Shown here piece after piece: positions 25,001 through 39,300 of a stretch of DNA of 64,000 nt. Below the pieces are notes generated by a model. It did no database searches, was not told where the DNA came from, and was given only the letters and a program-made list of their open reading frames with translations. Positions within the stretch are counted from its first letter, which is position 1, and every line of letters begins with the position of its first letter. The translations under genes were made by a program, and so were the position numbers. This stretch comes from Metallyticus violacea (taxonomy: Eukaryota > Arthropoda > Insecta > Mantodea > Metallyticidae), in assembly GCA_030762175.1 (NCBI GenBank), contig CM060833.1:167228501-167292500 (forward strand), in the 5' to 3' direction.

Positions 25001-27440
25001 GCAATATGAGAAGAAAAGAAAAAAATATGGAGCAGTAAACATTTAGCACAATATGAACAACCATGATTTTAAAGCAGCCTGCAAAATCTAATATTCAATA
25101 ATAACTTAAAAAGGGTATTTAATATTGATTTCTAAGCTTACTTCTTTCAACTTCCCAGTAATGATGATGAAAATGAGGAGGAAGAGGAGGAGAAGAAAGA
25201 GGAGGAATGTGCCTTATAAAAATTAAGCTTATTTTGTAGAAATTAAGGTCTTATCAAGAATTTTCTAAAGCATAAGACTTCAATTTTTGCCATTTTAATT
25301 TTTAAGTTCATGCCCAATTAAGTTATAAATCTCATAGAGTAACACATTCACGGCTAGGTTAAGTTGCTGAGCAGCAAATTTTCAATGTGTTGTTACATCA
25401 TAAAGCTAGCACCACAGCTTGAGTCAACATCACCTGCATGAGCTATATGCATAACACCATTCATGACTAAGAGAATTTCTAAGTGAAAAACATGAATTTA
25501 TGTACATAAAAATATCTTTGTTGTTTATTTTTATTTATATTTACATAACAAAACAAAAACAATTCTTTATGACACAGTTGCTAGGACCCCTATATCTGTG
25601 CCCTCAGTACCAAACACCAATTCATCAAATACATGGAAAGCAAAGGTTGCTCTACTTGTTCATAATTTTCAACAGTATTTGTTGCTGCTTTCAGTTTGAT
25701 GAAAAGTATAAACGCCTTTATATGAGAATAAATAACCAGGATGTTCCATAAGTTTTTACAGAATGTTAATATTACATCATATTTTAAAAAGCATAATGTA
25801 TAAATAAAACACATAACCTCAAATGTTAATTATTCCAAATATAAAGTTTATATCACAATAAGCCTAGGTTTCCTTCTTCAAAACTCTTTGGTATTTGCTC
25901 ATAATGGTTAATGAAAAACTTGCAAACTTCCTTCTTATATTCATAATTAGTCTCTTATGCCCATTATTTACACTTCTTTGGAACATCCTATCACTGAGGA
26001 CAGAGGAGATTTGCTCAAAATACAATCTAAATAATTTTCTGAGCACCACAGTTAGAAAAAGTGAGGACTTAAATAAACTTATATTTTGAGTTTGGGGAGT
26101 GAATCTAATTCATTATTTACTTCCCCTAGTGTTTTAGAATATCTACAAACTATTTTAATACAATGCACTTCTCACTTTTATACAATAACACCATAATCTC
26201 CCACTTGCCTAAATCTTTTGGAGGCTTTCCAAATGTTAGTATTTTTGTTACATTCATCTAATTTTAAATTAAAAAATACAAAAGCATATAATATCTTCAT
26301 ACTGTACATTATCTTTGTGCATGAGTTCTGAAATCACAGTAATAATTGAGAGCATACTATTAATGTTTAATAAAATGTATGGCATAAAAACAATTACTCT
26401 ACACTAATTAGAACTTCAGAATGTTAAATAGGCTGAAAATGGGACAGCAGAAAGTGCATGTTATAACTATATTATGTGTTTTCTTACATATCCTCTTCAT
26501 TAAGTAGGCTCTGTTCTGTTTTCAGCTTGTTCACTTCAGGTGCATATATCTTAGAACTAATTAAATTATGTGACATTATCATCATATATTCCCTTCTTAT
26601 TTTTTTAAAACATTATAGGTTGAATAGGAATCTCAAATGTTGTAATAAAATAACTGTGGAGGTTTTGTGATTAAAACAAGGCTTTCTCACCTTGTTTCAT
26701 AAACTGTTCCACCTTCAAATTTACTGCTTTTAAGAATTTTGATTTTATTATTTAAAAAAAAAAAATATGTAAATGTTACCTGACAACACATTAGCAAATA
26801 AAAAATCAAGCCCTGACAAACTAACCCATCCTTATCATCAGTCACTATACAGAACAGCCCCATATAAAGTAGTATTACAAGCCAATATTTCATATATGAG
26901 ACCAGTAAAATTAAATGCTGACTTTTCCTGTACTTCAGAGGAAGGGGCTTTCCAGAAAGCATCATACGCATTAAGCCCCATCATAGGTCTCCATGGAATA
27001 GCTTCAGAATTTTAAATAGAATGATGGTATAATTTTAGATCTTCTCATTGTCCTCAATACATTAAGCTACAGTTATTTAAAATATTATTTTATAAAATGA
27101 AATACTGAGAAGTTTTAGCATGTTTGAAGTCCTATACAGTTTAATACAATTTGTAAATAAGAAAAAGATAAGACAGAAAGAAAGGAATAATATTAATATT
27201 CTGGTAAATATTAGTGACAAAGTCATCTAAAGTTTTAAAAGAGTTTGGCAGTTTTGATTGTTTAGCTTTCATTATTTTAAAAGTATGGCAAAATTTGACT
27301 TAGTGGTTCACTTTCTTTTAACACTATTGATTTGCGGCAGAAGTGTTAATAGAAACATGGGATGCAAATATTGTACATGAAATTCAAGAGGCTGAAGTAT
27401 GGATGCATTATTGACTGACTTCTGCACAACGTTGTCCTAT
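22018..27440. other. No gene seen in 5.4 kb
   Basis: AT-rich intergenic DNA. There is a purine-rich, GAG/GAA-dominated tract at about 25160-25206. Open frames are short, overlap on both strands and show no family motif. Confidence 0.45.
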
Positions 27441-27950
27441 TTTGCATTACCCAGTGGACACCACGAGGAGGCAAGCTACTTTATCCCAAAAAGGGAGCAG
27501 TGCTATATTCAAAACCAATAAAGCCCTGTGGATTAAATGTAAAATTAAAAAATATCAAAACGACCATAGAACAAAAATATCAACATAATATTCAAGTGGA
27601 AATATCTAATAAAAATTATTCTAATATAAAAGAAACAGTACAAAAAATAAAAAAAATCTATCAAGAGGAAAGAAGCAGTTGCTCATTTTAGACTGGTTAC
27701 TGGACATGATTGTCTGGTGGAACATCTACACAGATTTGGTTTTATGAATGATAACACATGTAAGATGTGCAATACTGACAAGATTCTAAATGGAGAACAT
27801 CTATTGGAATGCACAGAACTGAGGAAAGCTGCACCTGATGGGAAAATACACAAATTATATTGGCTGGCCAGGGAAAAATTGAGGATCAAAATTCTACACA
27901 TTAGATCAACAACAACAACAGTAAGGATGCATGGGTATTGAAACATGAAG
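27440..27950 (+). pseudogene. RNase H-type non-LTR retrotransposon, 3' end
   Basis: The end of a LINE ORF2. LHYPVDTTRRQ and a Lys-rich linker come first. After a frame change, AVAHFRLVTGHDCLVEHLHR is followed by the knuckle CKMCNTDKILNGEHLLECTE (C-x2-C-x9-H-x4-C), then REKLRIKILHIRS. The pattern FRL-TGH-x-C-L-x-x-HLHR is characteristic of insect LINEs with an RNase H domain. At least one frameshift near 27680. The tail has a short CAA repeat. Confidence 0.7.
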
Positions 27951-28439
27951 AACAGGAACTGTATAAAGATAAATCATAAGAGAAAGATGAGAATGCTGTC
28001 AGTGGTCTTGCTACCGTAACTGTAAATCCACAAATAAGCAAACATAAAAGTTTTAATGTGAAATATCAAGAGGGTTTAATATATTGACATGATTGTAGAA
28101 GTTTTACTTTTAATTCACAAAATTATGATATTTTCACTGTGTGGATTCCTACATTCATTTTTAATTGAAAAAAAAAAGATCAACATAAATTTGTTAGCAA
28201 TAGTGGGACAGCCACATATTGGTTCAACAGACACTAAAGCAGCATGGCATTATGTTATATTTGCTTCCATCCAAAATTCACATAAAGAGAGTATACATTA
28301 TTTGCAATATAAATACCTCAAATGAATGAGAGAACTGTACCTTTTCAGCATTAAGTTTATTGTAGCATTCTTGGTAACTTAATCCTGGGTCCTTTATTTT
28401 AAGGTGCAGTTTAAAATTTTGTCATTTTGTCAGCTATAA

Positions 28440-28780
28440 ATTAACTGCACTTTTGGGAAATGTACCTCTTAATGTGCAAGCAGAAATATGGTACCAGCAA
28501 GATGGTACACCACCACACTTTGCAAGAACACGTGTAAACTATTAAATGACAAGTTTCAGAAAAAATGGCTTGAAAGTGTTGAACCTGTGGCATGGCCACC
28601 TGTTTACCTGTTTTTACCCTATTGGATTAATTTTTATCGGGGAATGTAAAACAAAAGCACCTTTAACCAAACAGAATTTGAAGTACTAATATGTGAATTT
28701 TTTAATATTATTATTTCCTGTATGCTGGTAAATATTAGAGAAAGCTTCCAAAACTGTTTACTAAGAGTTTAGACTTTAAT
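28440..28780 (+). pseudogene. Tc1/mariner-class transposase relic, C-terminal part
   Basis: Frame-shifted pieces read WYQQDGTPPHFARTRVNY (usual WFQQDGAPPHF, second catalytic Asp), LLNDKFQKKWLESVEPVAWPP (usual KWIGRxGPxxWPP) and MLVNIRESFQNCLLRV. The third catalytic Asp region is destroyed. Same broad class as the relic at 17.6-18.4 kb but opposite in direction. Confidence 0.66.
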
Positions 28781-29139
28781 GAAGGCTATGTTACCATTTA
28801 ATAAAATGATATAGAGTAATATATTTATTGTTACTTATCTTTATCTAGTTGTCTCAATTGAGCACCTATAACTTATATGAAATATCTTGTTTTTTGGGTG
28901 ATGATCTCATCTCATAGTTATAAAATGCCATCATTTTCAATATATTGCATTATTGAGGCAGACACAGAAAGAAATGATTTTATATAATGAATAAAAAATA
29001 AGAAATAATTTAACTTCTCAGGTATTCATTTTAGAAAAAATACTTTAAACAACAATAGCTTAATTTGTGGAGAACAATCAGAATACCTGAAAATGATGCC
29101 ATTATTTTATCTAAAATTCTGAATGTGCCCTACACCAGA

Positions 29140-29350
29140 TCCCTGATGGAGCCTGCTCAAATGTTGCCCATGATGCTATCTAGATTTACCAAGGATATGA
29201 GAGAAATTGTTGCAAGCTAGCTATGAACAAAGAGTGGAACAAGATCTAGCGAATCATGATGAAAGAATAAGGAGGCTGGAAAAGGCAGAGGAAATAATAG
29301 AAAAGCAAACATTATCATTTTTGGAATGTGAACAGTCATTGCACATGAGT
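29140..29350 (+). pseudogene. Short coiled-coil coding relic, unknown
   Basis: MEPAQMLPMMLSRFTKDMRE in one frame, then 48 codons with heptad-like charged sequence (YEQRVEQDLANHDERIRRLE) ending LHMSQ-stop. This looks like the C-terminal coiled coil of a small DNA-binding or transposon-associated protein. Family not recognised; no splice context is apparent. Confidence 0.3.
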
Positions 29351-29781
29351 CAGTGAGCCCAAAGTCCTAGGAGAGATCCAATGTCCATGCAGGGAGCTAT
29401 TCATGGTCCCTTGAAAGGCAAAAGGGAATCTAGTACCTATTCTGGAATCTGGCAGTGGGACCGAATCTGTAAAGTATCTTTCTCTAATGTGTTTAAAGAA
29501 AATAATTTGTCTATTTAAGAGATATTGGTTTGTAACACTATATATATATATTGCTGAGAGCAGATCAGACAGACAGAGAGAGAGAGAATGAATGAGTGAG
29601 CATGTGTGGAGAGGATGTGGGGGGGCTGCTTGAGTGGGAATAAATATGGGAGGACATGAAAGTGTCATTCTCATTCAGTTTGCTAGGACAATTGGAAAAG
29701 AAATCTTATTAAGAGCAAATGGAGTGAAGGGCACAGTTTGGGGTCCTATCAACCACAGGTTTATTAAGCACAACCTCAATC

Positions 29782-30351
29782 TCATACATTATTAGTATTG
29801 CTATTGCTGGGTTTAGGTCTGTGTCGAGGAGGAGGGGCAGGTGGCACTCGTTTTGTTCCCACTCTCTGCTGTCGTTGCAGCATTTGCATCTGTTGTCGTT
29901 GCTGTGGTTCACTTAGCTGTCGCTGTAATAGTGGCTGTTGCCGTAACTCTTGTTGTTGCTCACTTTGTTGCCGTAATAGTTGATACTGCTGCGGTGGCTG
30001 TTGCTGATAAGATTGCTGCATATCTTTATGTTGTGGCTGTTGCTGAGGGTAGCTTTGTTGCAGTTCCTTCTGCTGTTGTTGTTCATACTGCTGTGGTTGT
30101 TGCTGCGGTGGCTGCTGCTGATAATGTTCCTGCTGTTCCTGCATCTGTGGTTGTTGACTACTACTGTTGGTACCTGTTGAAGCTGATGCTTGAGTTTGGC
30201 TGGTTGCTTGAGACTCTGTTGATGTATTGTTAATTTCTGCCAGAGGTGGAGCACTTCGCACCAGACCACTGCCCAGTTCTGCAGTCAGGTCCAGCACCAT
30301 GCCTCCATTTGGAATTAGATCATCATCATCATCATCCTTGCGTGCTGCAAC
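29782..30351 (-). CDS. Anoctamin terminal exon with Gln-rich and Pro-rich tail
   Basis: 189 codons and a TAA stop. It opens [16 protein letters not shown], continues with a Ser/Thr/Ala-rich piece, then about 100 residues dominated by Gln encoded by mixed CAG/CAA, and ends with [15 protein letters not shown] and an Asn-rich stub. The tail is low complexity, probably disordered in the cytoplasm; the Pro-rich run could bind SH3 or WW domains (inference). The acceptor is ATTTAG. A possible AATAAA lies 17 nt past the stop (TTTATT on the plus strand at 29760), so the true 3' end is uncertain. Confidence 0.9.
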   Translation of the reverse strand, partial: VAARKDDDDDDLIPNGGMVLDLTAELGSGLVRSAPPLAEINNTSTESQATSQTQASASTGTNSSSQQPQMQEQQEHYQQQPPQQQPQQYEQQQQKELQQSYPQQQPQHKDMQQSYQQQPPQQYQLLRQQSEQQQELRQQPLLQRQLSEPQQRQQMQMLQRQQRVGTKRVPPAPPPRHRPKPSNSNTNNV

Positions 30352-33300
30352 CTAAATGGAGAAACCACATAGATGCACTATAATCTTGCAAATTCTTACA
30401 ACTTATGACACTATATAGGAGCAATGCATGGTCAGCCTCACCTTGAGGATGGTTTCAGAATCTTGGAGTGCTTGCTTGGCCAGGTAGCGCTCTCGTTTAA
30501 TCTTCAACTCTAAGCTTTCAGGAATGTCTGGCACCAGAACATCTATGAGCTTGCAGATTCCAAATACCACATGCTGAAATGCAATAACTCTTCAAATAGC
30601 AATTTAGAAGATGTCAAGTAAGGAAAACAAAACAAAAAAAAAAAAAAAAACTGATAGTAACATTGAAAAGTTTGGTCTTATTAACAAGTGAATGTATCAT
30701 AGGCTGGAGTAAGGTGGAGAGAAAGGAAAAATATTTCAAATATGAATAAAAAATTTAGAAGGTTTTTTGGAAAGACATCACATTGCAGATTATAGTCATA
30801 TATTTTTTCTAAAGAAAAGCTGTTATGTTCTTTGAAAAATCTTAAAATTTTTAAAAAATAAATGTTTATACTAGGTCCTGTACCGATCTACACAATATTT
30901 TATTAAAATTCATTAGCACGACATATATTTAAGGTAAGATGACAAATTCTTTATGGTTCTGTAGATGGTTTTAAATAACTTTCCCTTATATTGGGTTCCA
31001 TATTGGCAAATAGGGAAGCTCTAGGTCAGAATTAATTACATATTAAAAGTGCAAGACCTCATCTAAATTTGAAAATCAGCTCTGCTGACAAAATTTCAAT
31101 ACGAGTACTTCAGTACCTTTTATAAATTGTTGCAATCTCTATTACTGTGCATGGAAAGAGATAGAGAGGTCTTTGAAGGCTAATGAGATTGTTTGCTTCA
31201 ATATAACTCCAACTTGAATTTTGGAAGACACTCTCAAAGTCTTTTGAATGTTCCTCATAAAACAATGGAATATGTTTTGATCAAGTGAAAGGTAAGACAA
31301 TAGTTTTAAAAAGGCAATACAGCCAGTTTCAGTTGTCAGCACTCTGTAGTTTCTAGGAAGTGAACTAAAACTTACAGCTAAATTTACTCTTTTATTCATT
31401 TCAAAATTTTTTTAATACTGTTAACTTATGTTAAACCATTACAGAATGTTAGGAGTGTGAGATAGGCTTTCGTACACAAGACTTTCCTACTTGTACTAAA
31501 AATCAACAAATGTAAGAAGAAAACATTACATTTAATTATGAATTCAATTTGGAATCAAACACAGTGAATCACTCATTAATAATCTCTTTTGTGTAGGATA
31601 TTTAGAATCTCTTTCTGGTTTCTAAATATCCTACTCAAAAGAGATTAAAAACATTACATGTTTATGTTTATCCATAACATAATGGATATGTTTATTCATA
31701 TTTTATAATTATTAAACTCAGTTGCAGAATGCACTCGATTCTAGGCACAGGTTACGTGCCTATTTAGGTGCCTGTTTTTAAACCTGCTTAGGTTTAAAAA
31801 CAATTTATTAAAAAATATTGTATGAGTTGACCTTGATGTAGTTGGGAAGAACACACTAAGAAATCTAACTTTGGTAGGTATCACAACAGTAAAAATATAT
31901 GTATATTTCACTTAGCATGGTCACCCTTTGACAAAAAAAATTGGTCCCCTCTTGAATAACAGCACATAGTTCACAAGGTGACCAGCAGAGCTGTTTAACC
32001 ACTGCAACAATTGTATTATATGTATGCGCTAAAGACAACTGTCTAATATGCATATTCTGTCAGCTCTGTGACAGAGTGTGCAGTGTGTTGTGATTAAGAG
32101 TGCAAGTTTGCCTCTCAGCATAAAGCACTTTTTTTTTTAATAAATCTTTGTAACATACTAAGACAATTAGTTTTGTAATATTGCTTCCCATATACAGCAA
32201 GCTTTAACACACACACATATATAAATAAATTAACAGTAATTATAAAAACAGAAAAGGATAAAACACTAAGAAAAAGTCACACTTGTAATTGCTATATTTC
32301 GAACTGCTTGAGTTCTTCTATGGCAAGAAGACAAGAAGAACATGCAGTATGCACTCACTGCATGCACTTGTGAATATAGCATTTACGAGTATCCCCCAAG
32401 TTCTCCAATTGATATGTAGAATCTGATGAAGATTCAATTTTTTTTGTCTAAGGGTTTACATAGTTAAATTTCATGACATTTTTGGCTGTAAGAATCAAAT
32501 AAGCAATCATGTAGCTATCACAATTATGTTGACAATAATAGTTATGGCTAATTTATTAAAGTCAAACCAGAGCAAGCAGAATAAATCTTTGACACAAGTT
32601 ATAATATTTTTGAAGCCAGTACTTTAATGGAATTAAATTTGGTCATAACTCTGCCATGGCTCATAAGAGTTCACAGCTCCTAATGCTGTCTGCCTTATTA
32701 TTTAAAGAACAAAGTTTTAGGTGCATGAATGTACTGAGTGAAAAAATCAGCATAGGATATGTGTGACTGAATAATTAATACTTAAAATAATACAAAGTAC
32801 ACTTATGTTTTAATTCACATATTATTTTTTAGATTTGAGCTAAATGAGTTATTAGCAAATGATTGTAGAGAAAAAAAGGATTTAAACCAGCACACTTTAA
32901 TTATCCTATTCTGAAGATATTTGTGCATTAAAGAAAATTATTCTACCCTTTATACTCTATATTGTAAATTGTCATCATAATTGTTAATGTTGAAGATATT
33001 CTGAAGAAGATCTGGAACTTTGAGCATAAAATATTAAAATGCAGCTGTACTTACATCTGAGCAGTCACTGAATCATGCAGAAAACAATCATTTAATGATA
33101 TAATTTATTTATAGTTTTAAGCCTGTTTTTGCACCTCATTTAAACTTTTATAAAACCTCAAGTCAAATGACGCCACAGTGTTTGTCTTCCGAACATTACA
33201 GCATTTTTATTTCTATGTTACTTCCTATCCAGCATTTCTGACCCTGTGCTTTATAAATATCCTGATGCTATGTATAAAATAGAAAGAGGGTTTTACAGTA

Positions 33301-36300
33301 TGTTCAAACACTTACCTCAAACACAATGACAAAAGCAAGACGCACTGCAAGCAGTTGCCAGAAAAATGGTGTATGCTTGCCTGTCTCATCTCTCATTCCA
33401 CGATATCTGCAGTGGTTTAAATTTGTGTCAGGAGGGGCATATGCTAATGTAAAGTTGACATAGCCCACCAGATTCCAGTCATACTCATATTGGTATAGCA
33501 GCTTGGGTAGAAACTCTGATGTGAAGGCTATCAGGAATGCCTCAAAATAACAGAGCACATTACAAACTTAGCACATTCTGTTTCATGAATGGTGATCCTA
33601 TAGTTTATAGGCTGATAATAATACAAGTGAGACATTATAAATATATTTTTCTGAATTACATGCAAGATGGTTTCATGCAACTTGGACCCCAAAAGTGAGA
33701 ATGTTCCCTTGTAAGGATTAAAATTTATAGCCTCTATAAGTTAGTAACTTGCACATCTACTATGGTACACATTAATGATAATGATAATAATATCATAATG
33801 ATAATGAATTGAGATTAAGTGAAATTCCATTACAGTTCTCAGTGAGTTTGCTATTAATGATCTATTTGCTATTGATAATGGTTCAAACACTTTTATGTTT
33901 TTAACAAAGCATATATGGTTGGTAGATGATACACAACATACTAATTTAAAAGTTATAACCTGTTTTAGGAGATAACTATTAGCCATATTATTTATTAAGT
34001 TATATAATATTCTATCACATTTGCCTCTATTTTTTTATGATTATCTTAATTTTTCAAAGCTCATAAGCTTTCACATCAGTATAAGCTATAGATAGAAAAA
34101 CTCCTGGACTTTTAGGCTATGGTCTACTGAGCTCCTTCATCTTCCCAAATATTTCTATCATGGCCTACAAGCTTTGGGAACTTTTCTAACTGTAATCTTC
34201 ATTTTTATATCATAATGTTTAAGAAATTTCCTTAAAAAGGTATTACACATTATATGTCAGTACATAATGAGTCATAATGTGCTAAGTTTATTTTTACAGC
34301 AATGAATAAAAGAAATTTTATTGTTCTGCACAAAGTTTAAAACTTCAAAGTACTGTTATTTTAACATACCCAAATGCTGGAGTTGAAACTTACGTTGCTG
34401 ATGACAGCCAAATGTGCCAGCATATTGAGAATCTTGAACCAAATGCCAATATCTTCTGCACGTTCTGCTACAATACGCCTAGTTTCACAGACAAACTTCT
34501 GAGCATCAAGCCGTATTTCAACCCAGTTATTGAGCAGGGCAAATAATGGAGCCAATGGAAATGCTGCTACAAAGATGGTGATAAACCCAAACTGCAGCAC
34601 TGAAAAATGAACATATTCAGTCTTAACTATCTTACTTTGCATAGAAGACCACTGACATGGTGTCTGCAGTTCCTCATGCTTGTAAACTTCCCATTACCCT
34701 TCACTGTATTCTATACTCTTATGTATAATCTTTGTCACCATATCTTTAACAAAAACAAATGCTTAAGCAACATTTCCTTCTAGGAGGTGCTTCACATCAT
34801 CTTGTCTAATCCAAATGTCCATACTCTGTGAAGACCAATGGCAGTTCATATTCAACATACCACCTGTGGTGCCTCAGTAGTAAAAAGGGCTTTAAACACT
34901 ATTAAAAAAAATGCAGCATAATCCAGTATGGTGTTTTGCTCAGAAAAGTCTTGGACTGAAGGTTTATCCCCAGAGTACTAGAAATTCTTTAATTTCAAGC
35001 CTGAAGAAGCATAGGGAGCTGAAATGCAATTATTGATAGAGTGTAATGCTAATGAATGTCAACACTGTTCACAATCAAAGAAAGCTACAATTGCCTAATG
35101 TAAAAGAAACCTGTCAGAGGGTCCCAAGAACATAAAAGGGCCACCCAACTGTCTGAATGATGGTTTGATGGGAAGTGAGTTATGATGGTGGTACTAACTG
35201 AATGAGAGATAAAGACTACGATCAATGTGTGCAAAACCACTCTCCTTAAAAATCTTCATGAGCAGCCAAGGTAGTTAAGGTACAGAGTAACAAATCAGAA
35301 ACATGGGATTTGAATCCTGACAGGATTGTCCTCCCTGACTGAGCATTTTCTAGGCTTTTCTCAGTCCTCATCATTGCAAATGTCATGAAGGTATTCTAAA
35401 CTTAAGACTGAAATCCCTTCCCCCCAAGATATTTGATTTATTTATTGATTCATTTGATTGCTTTAGTACATAGTATTATAATTGATGTTGGGCACTTCTT
35501 AATAAAATACTGAAACAATTAGGTGTATACAATAATATCAAGATAAAAGTATTTAGATGAAATATACTGTCATTCTCATGTAACTAGGACATAGTGCAGT
35601 TATTAATTATTTATCATTATTTACATGGAAATCCTGAAGCAGTGGTTAATTAGATGTGCCCAGAGTTCAATATGCTTCTTTGGTACAAGGAGGGATTATG
35701 CTTATAAATAAATAATATATATATATATTTTTTTTTGAGGACAATCTATCCCATTGTCAGCTATTCTATGTTGATTGTGCTTGAAATATGTCCTAATGTT
35801 GTGCAAGTAAGTGGAGTTAGTGTGAACATATTTAATCCAAAGTACAATTTAAATAATTTATGGCCAATGTTTTAAAAAATTGTTTGCCCCTCCCATAAAA
35901 AATTGTGTAGATGCCCTTAAATCATGGCACTGACTGTCAGTTCTGGTGCCTGGTCAAAACCTACTGACTCATAGACTTAAGGTCACGGTTTCAAACCCTT
36001 TTACTTTATTTCTTTCTTCCTTTGCCTTGATCACTTTCCTTCATCACTTTCCTCTTACTTATCCTATATAATTTCCAAAGTGATTAAAAAATTCTTTTCT
36101 GCTAGTCCCAAAAATCTTTAATACCAGAATTTCTGCCTGCAAATTATCCCACTTTTTGTTTCATATTTCCTTGTTGCATCCTTCGGTTTATGTACATTCT
36201 AATATACAATGCAAATACAGTGGGCACAATTCTTTGTTAACTTTTACCCCAACTAACACCATTCCTGCTCTTGCCCATGCCATTCCTTCCTACCAGTTTG

Positions 36301-39300
36301 CCACAAATCTGAATGTATTTTTCTCTGCCTCACTTAAAACTCCTTTAATATATCAGAGTACTCTTATCTATTTGGCTATCAAATATTTCCTTTTTTCTAT
36401 TCATTAATCCTTGCTTTTATTTTATTCCACATGCTTTGCCCATTTGGTGATCGTAAACTAACTAGCTCTCTCTAATTAATTTCTCTTACAATTTCCTTTA
36501 ATCTACTTATCAAACTTCCTATCCATTTACATTTTTCTTGTGCCCCCAAACAGTCTTTGAGAATATTTCCTTCTTTAGTGATCGTACCTCTGCCAGTGTT
36601 TCATGATGTGTTTTATTACTAAACTTTTCGGTCCACCCTTCCTGTTCCATTAAGGCTACTCTATTGGGTGCTGTTCTATATAACCCCAATATCATTTTAC
36701 AGACTACTCTATGAATTTGATCTGTACATTCCTACCTTTTTTTTTTTTTTGTTCCCCATATTTCTATCCCATGCATTCAACTGTAGCCAAAAATGCTCTC
36801 TCTAACCAGTTTACACTTATATATTTGGTATTTTTCTTCAAGCATGTTCTTATACTATTGGTAACTAATTTTCCCTTCCCCAGTGCATTATTCTTTTGTT
36901 TTGTCCATTTTCCATTACTGTTCAGCCTTCCCCCAAATAATAAAATTTCCTTACCACTTCAATTTCACTCCCCTCTAGCCACCATTTCTCATCTCTGCTG
37001 AGTTTGTTCCATTTTTTTACATACCAAAATTTTTTATTTATTTTTAAGCCCCATTTTTTTTAGAATATTTCTCTGTTGCTTCTATTGCTTTCTTTAAGCT
37101 TCTGCTTTTAATTGCAAATGCTACTGTATTATTCAAAAAAGTAAACCAGGAATGCCTTTATTATTAATTGATGGACAGTGCCTATTCTCCCTCCCTATTT
37201 CTTTGATTATCCCATCTATAAACAGATTGAATAGTACCTGACTTAATATACAACCTTGTCTTAAACAATGGCTATTAGGCAATGAGGTGATGGCACCCAT
37301 ACTTCAATTCATTTCCTTCACCTTGTTCTTGAACATAATTTTCTGAACCTCTTCTGTACTGATCTCACAGCAGTACACATTCATTTCGGAAGACAGTTAG
37401 CAGTTGAGCTCCAGCAACACATTATTTAAAATACATCAGCTCTTTATGTGAAAATTCATTCAAAAGTTTCCTGGCCAATTGCCTCCTTCCAGAACTGCAA
37501 TTCATAATATTGTGCATAAATTTAACCTACCCGAGTGCAAAACTAAAACATGAGTGAAATGTACACTTTTAACAAAGAAAAATCTAGACGATATTGACAC
37601 TACTTTTGAACATTCACCAACAAAATAACTGCCAAAATCTAAACAAGGGGGATTTTTGGAATATAAAGGAAAATATTAGCAAAGAAATTAAAAACATTTT
37701 GAAACTTAAACATGTCAATGAAAATGTGTTTTCTTGATATAAGCCAGGGGGAATGACAATTTCAGCATCCTCTATATAATTCAACAATTTAGCAGGTGGG
37801 GTGAAGTACAGGCATCAATGGTTGCAATCATTTAATAACTGAGACAAACTTCCCATGAGTGAACAAGCCTTGGTAGTAGGACGATCTGAAGGCATATAGT
37901 TTATTATGAAATTGCCTTTAGTTTTTTTAAAAAGAGAGCTAATTATAGTAGTATGTTTTCATTTTTATATTCTTATCATATGAGAAAAAATTCAACATTA
38001 ATTTTATTTACCCATTTCAAGGTATTCCTGGAAGAGTCCTTCACTATTTATAAGTTGGTAATCTTCTTCCCATCGTGTTTTGTGCTTTTTTGACAGCTTC
38101 ACCTGCAATTAGTAATTTAAAACATTAAATAAACAGTATTTAACAAATTAAACAATACTACAATAATTTCCCATCCCAAGAAGCAATGATTTCATCATTA
38201 AATTTATGGTAATTGTTAATTTATAATCACAGAACAGGCAAGACAAATGGCTGATTTCCTAGAATGGGCCCAACAGAAAGATTTTTCTTTTGTGTGCAGA
38301 ACTTGTTTATGATTCATATGTTTTTATTTAATTGAGTATCACACAAATTTTTTTTTTTATAAAGCAGCTACTCTGTAATGAGAGTATATAGGTAAAATAT
38401 GAACTTTCGAGTCAAATTTTTAGTAGATAATACAGTGAATCCATCTAACCAGATTTTGTTCAAATTTCCATTGTTTCAGAGTATATTTTTTAGATGTTAT
38501 AAAGAGACTCTCTGATATATAATTCAAATTAATTCTTTCATTTTACACAAGAAAGTATAGGACTTATATTTGATTATATTGAGTTACTGGCAGATGCTGC
38601 TTACAAATATGCGGGTAACAGGTGCCAGATAAACTGCTGATCAAATTGCAACTTTAATTGGTTTTATTGATAGTAGAATTAGTATAAATTTTAGAATCCT
38701 TAAACATACATAAATAGAAATATAGAAGATACAGGATTGAGTATACTGAAGGAGGAATCTGATGTATAAAATGAAATTTTCTTATGTAAATAATATTCCA
38801 GATACATACATCAAATTTATTACTTTAGATGAGAATTGAAATAAGTTTTGTATTGCAAGTGTTAGGTTAGCCATACCTAATAACTGATTAGTTTACAAAT
38901 TGTTTTAGTGTCACCCAAGAGGGTAAATATAAAAACACTATCCATATGCTTTCAACATTCATAATGTTGACTTAAAAATTGAACATCAAATACACTGTAT
39001 ACTGTAACTTTTACTTTGGGACATTTGAGTGATTAAGACATTGTAGAGGAAGTGTTAAGTGTTTCTCTTGGAGTTCAGTTTGTAGGAATATAAGTTATTA
39101 ATAAATTTCTTTGTAAAACATAAATGTTATGAACATATAAAACATGAAAGCATTCATTCATTATTCACAAGCATATGAAATAATCTCACAAATGAAGAAA
39201 CAGTTGACATGTTATTAATTTTTGGGGAATGTCATTTAAATGACAAAAGAGCACAACAGTTGTATGCCAAATGTTTTCCTGACCAACCACCCAGCTCATG

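Larger units (their letters stand above)
30574..33315 (-). other. Anoctamin intron
   Basis: Intron between the VPDIP exon and the preceding exon. AT-rich; holds the two hairpins at 31.6-31.8 kb and nothing else I can name. Confidence 0.85.

Noticed and set aside
22018..27440. Search for exons of a neighbouring gene
   Set aside because: Short frames on both strands without family motifs or consistent splice phases; no gene can be supported.
29760..29765. AATAAA polyadenylation signal of the anoctamin gene
   Set aside because: Only 17 nt after the stop; the hexamer is common in AT-rich DNA, so not annotated as the real site.
29798..30233. Plus-strand open frames rich in Val/Ala or Cys/Leu
   Set aside because: They are antisense readings of the CAG/CAA-rich anoctamin tail on the minus strand.
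36711..37001. Plus-strand hydrophobic open frame (Phe/Leu-rich)
   Set aside because: Antisense of an A-rich LINE reverse-transcriptase relic; hydrophobicity reflects T-rich codons.
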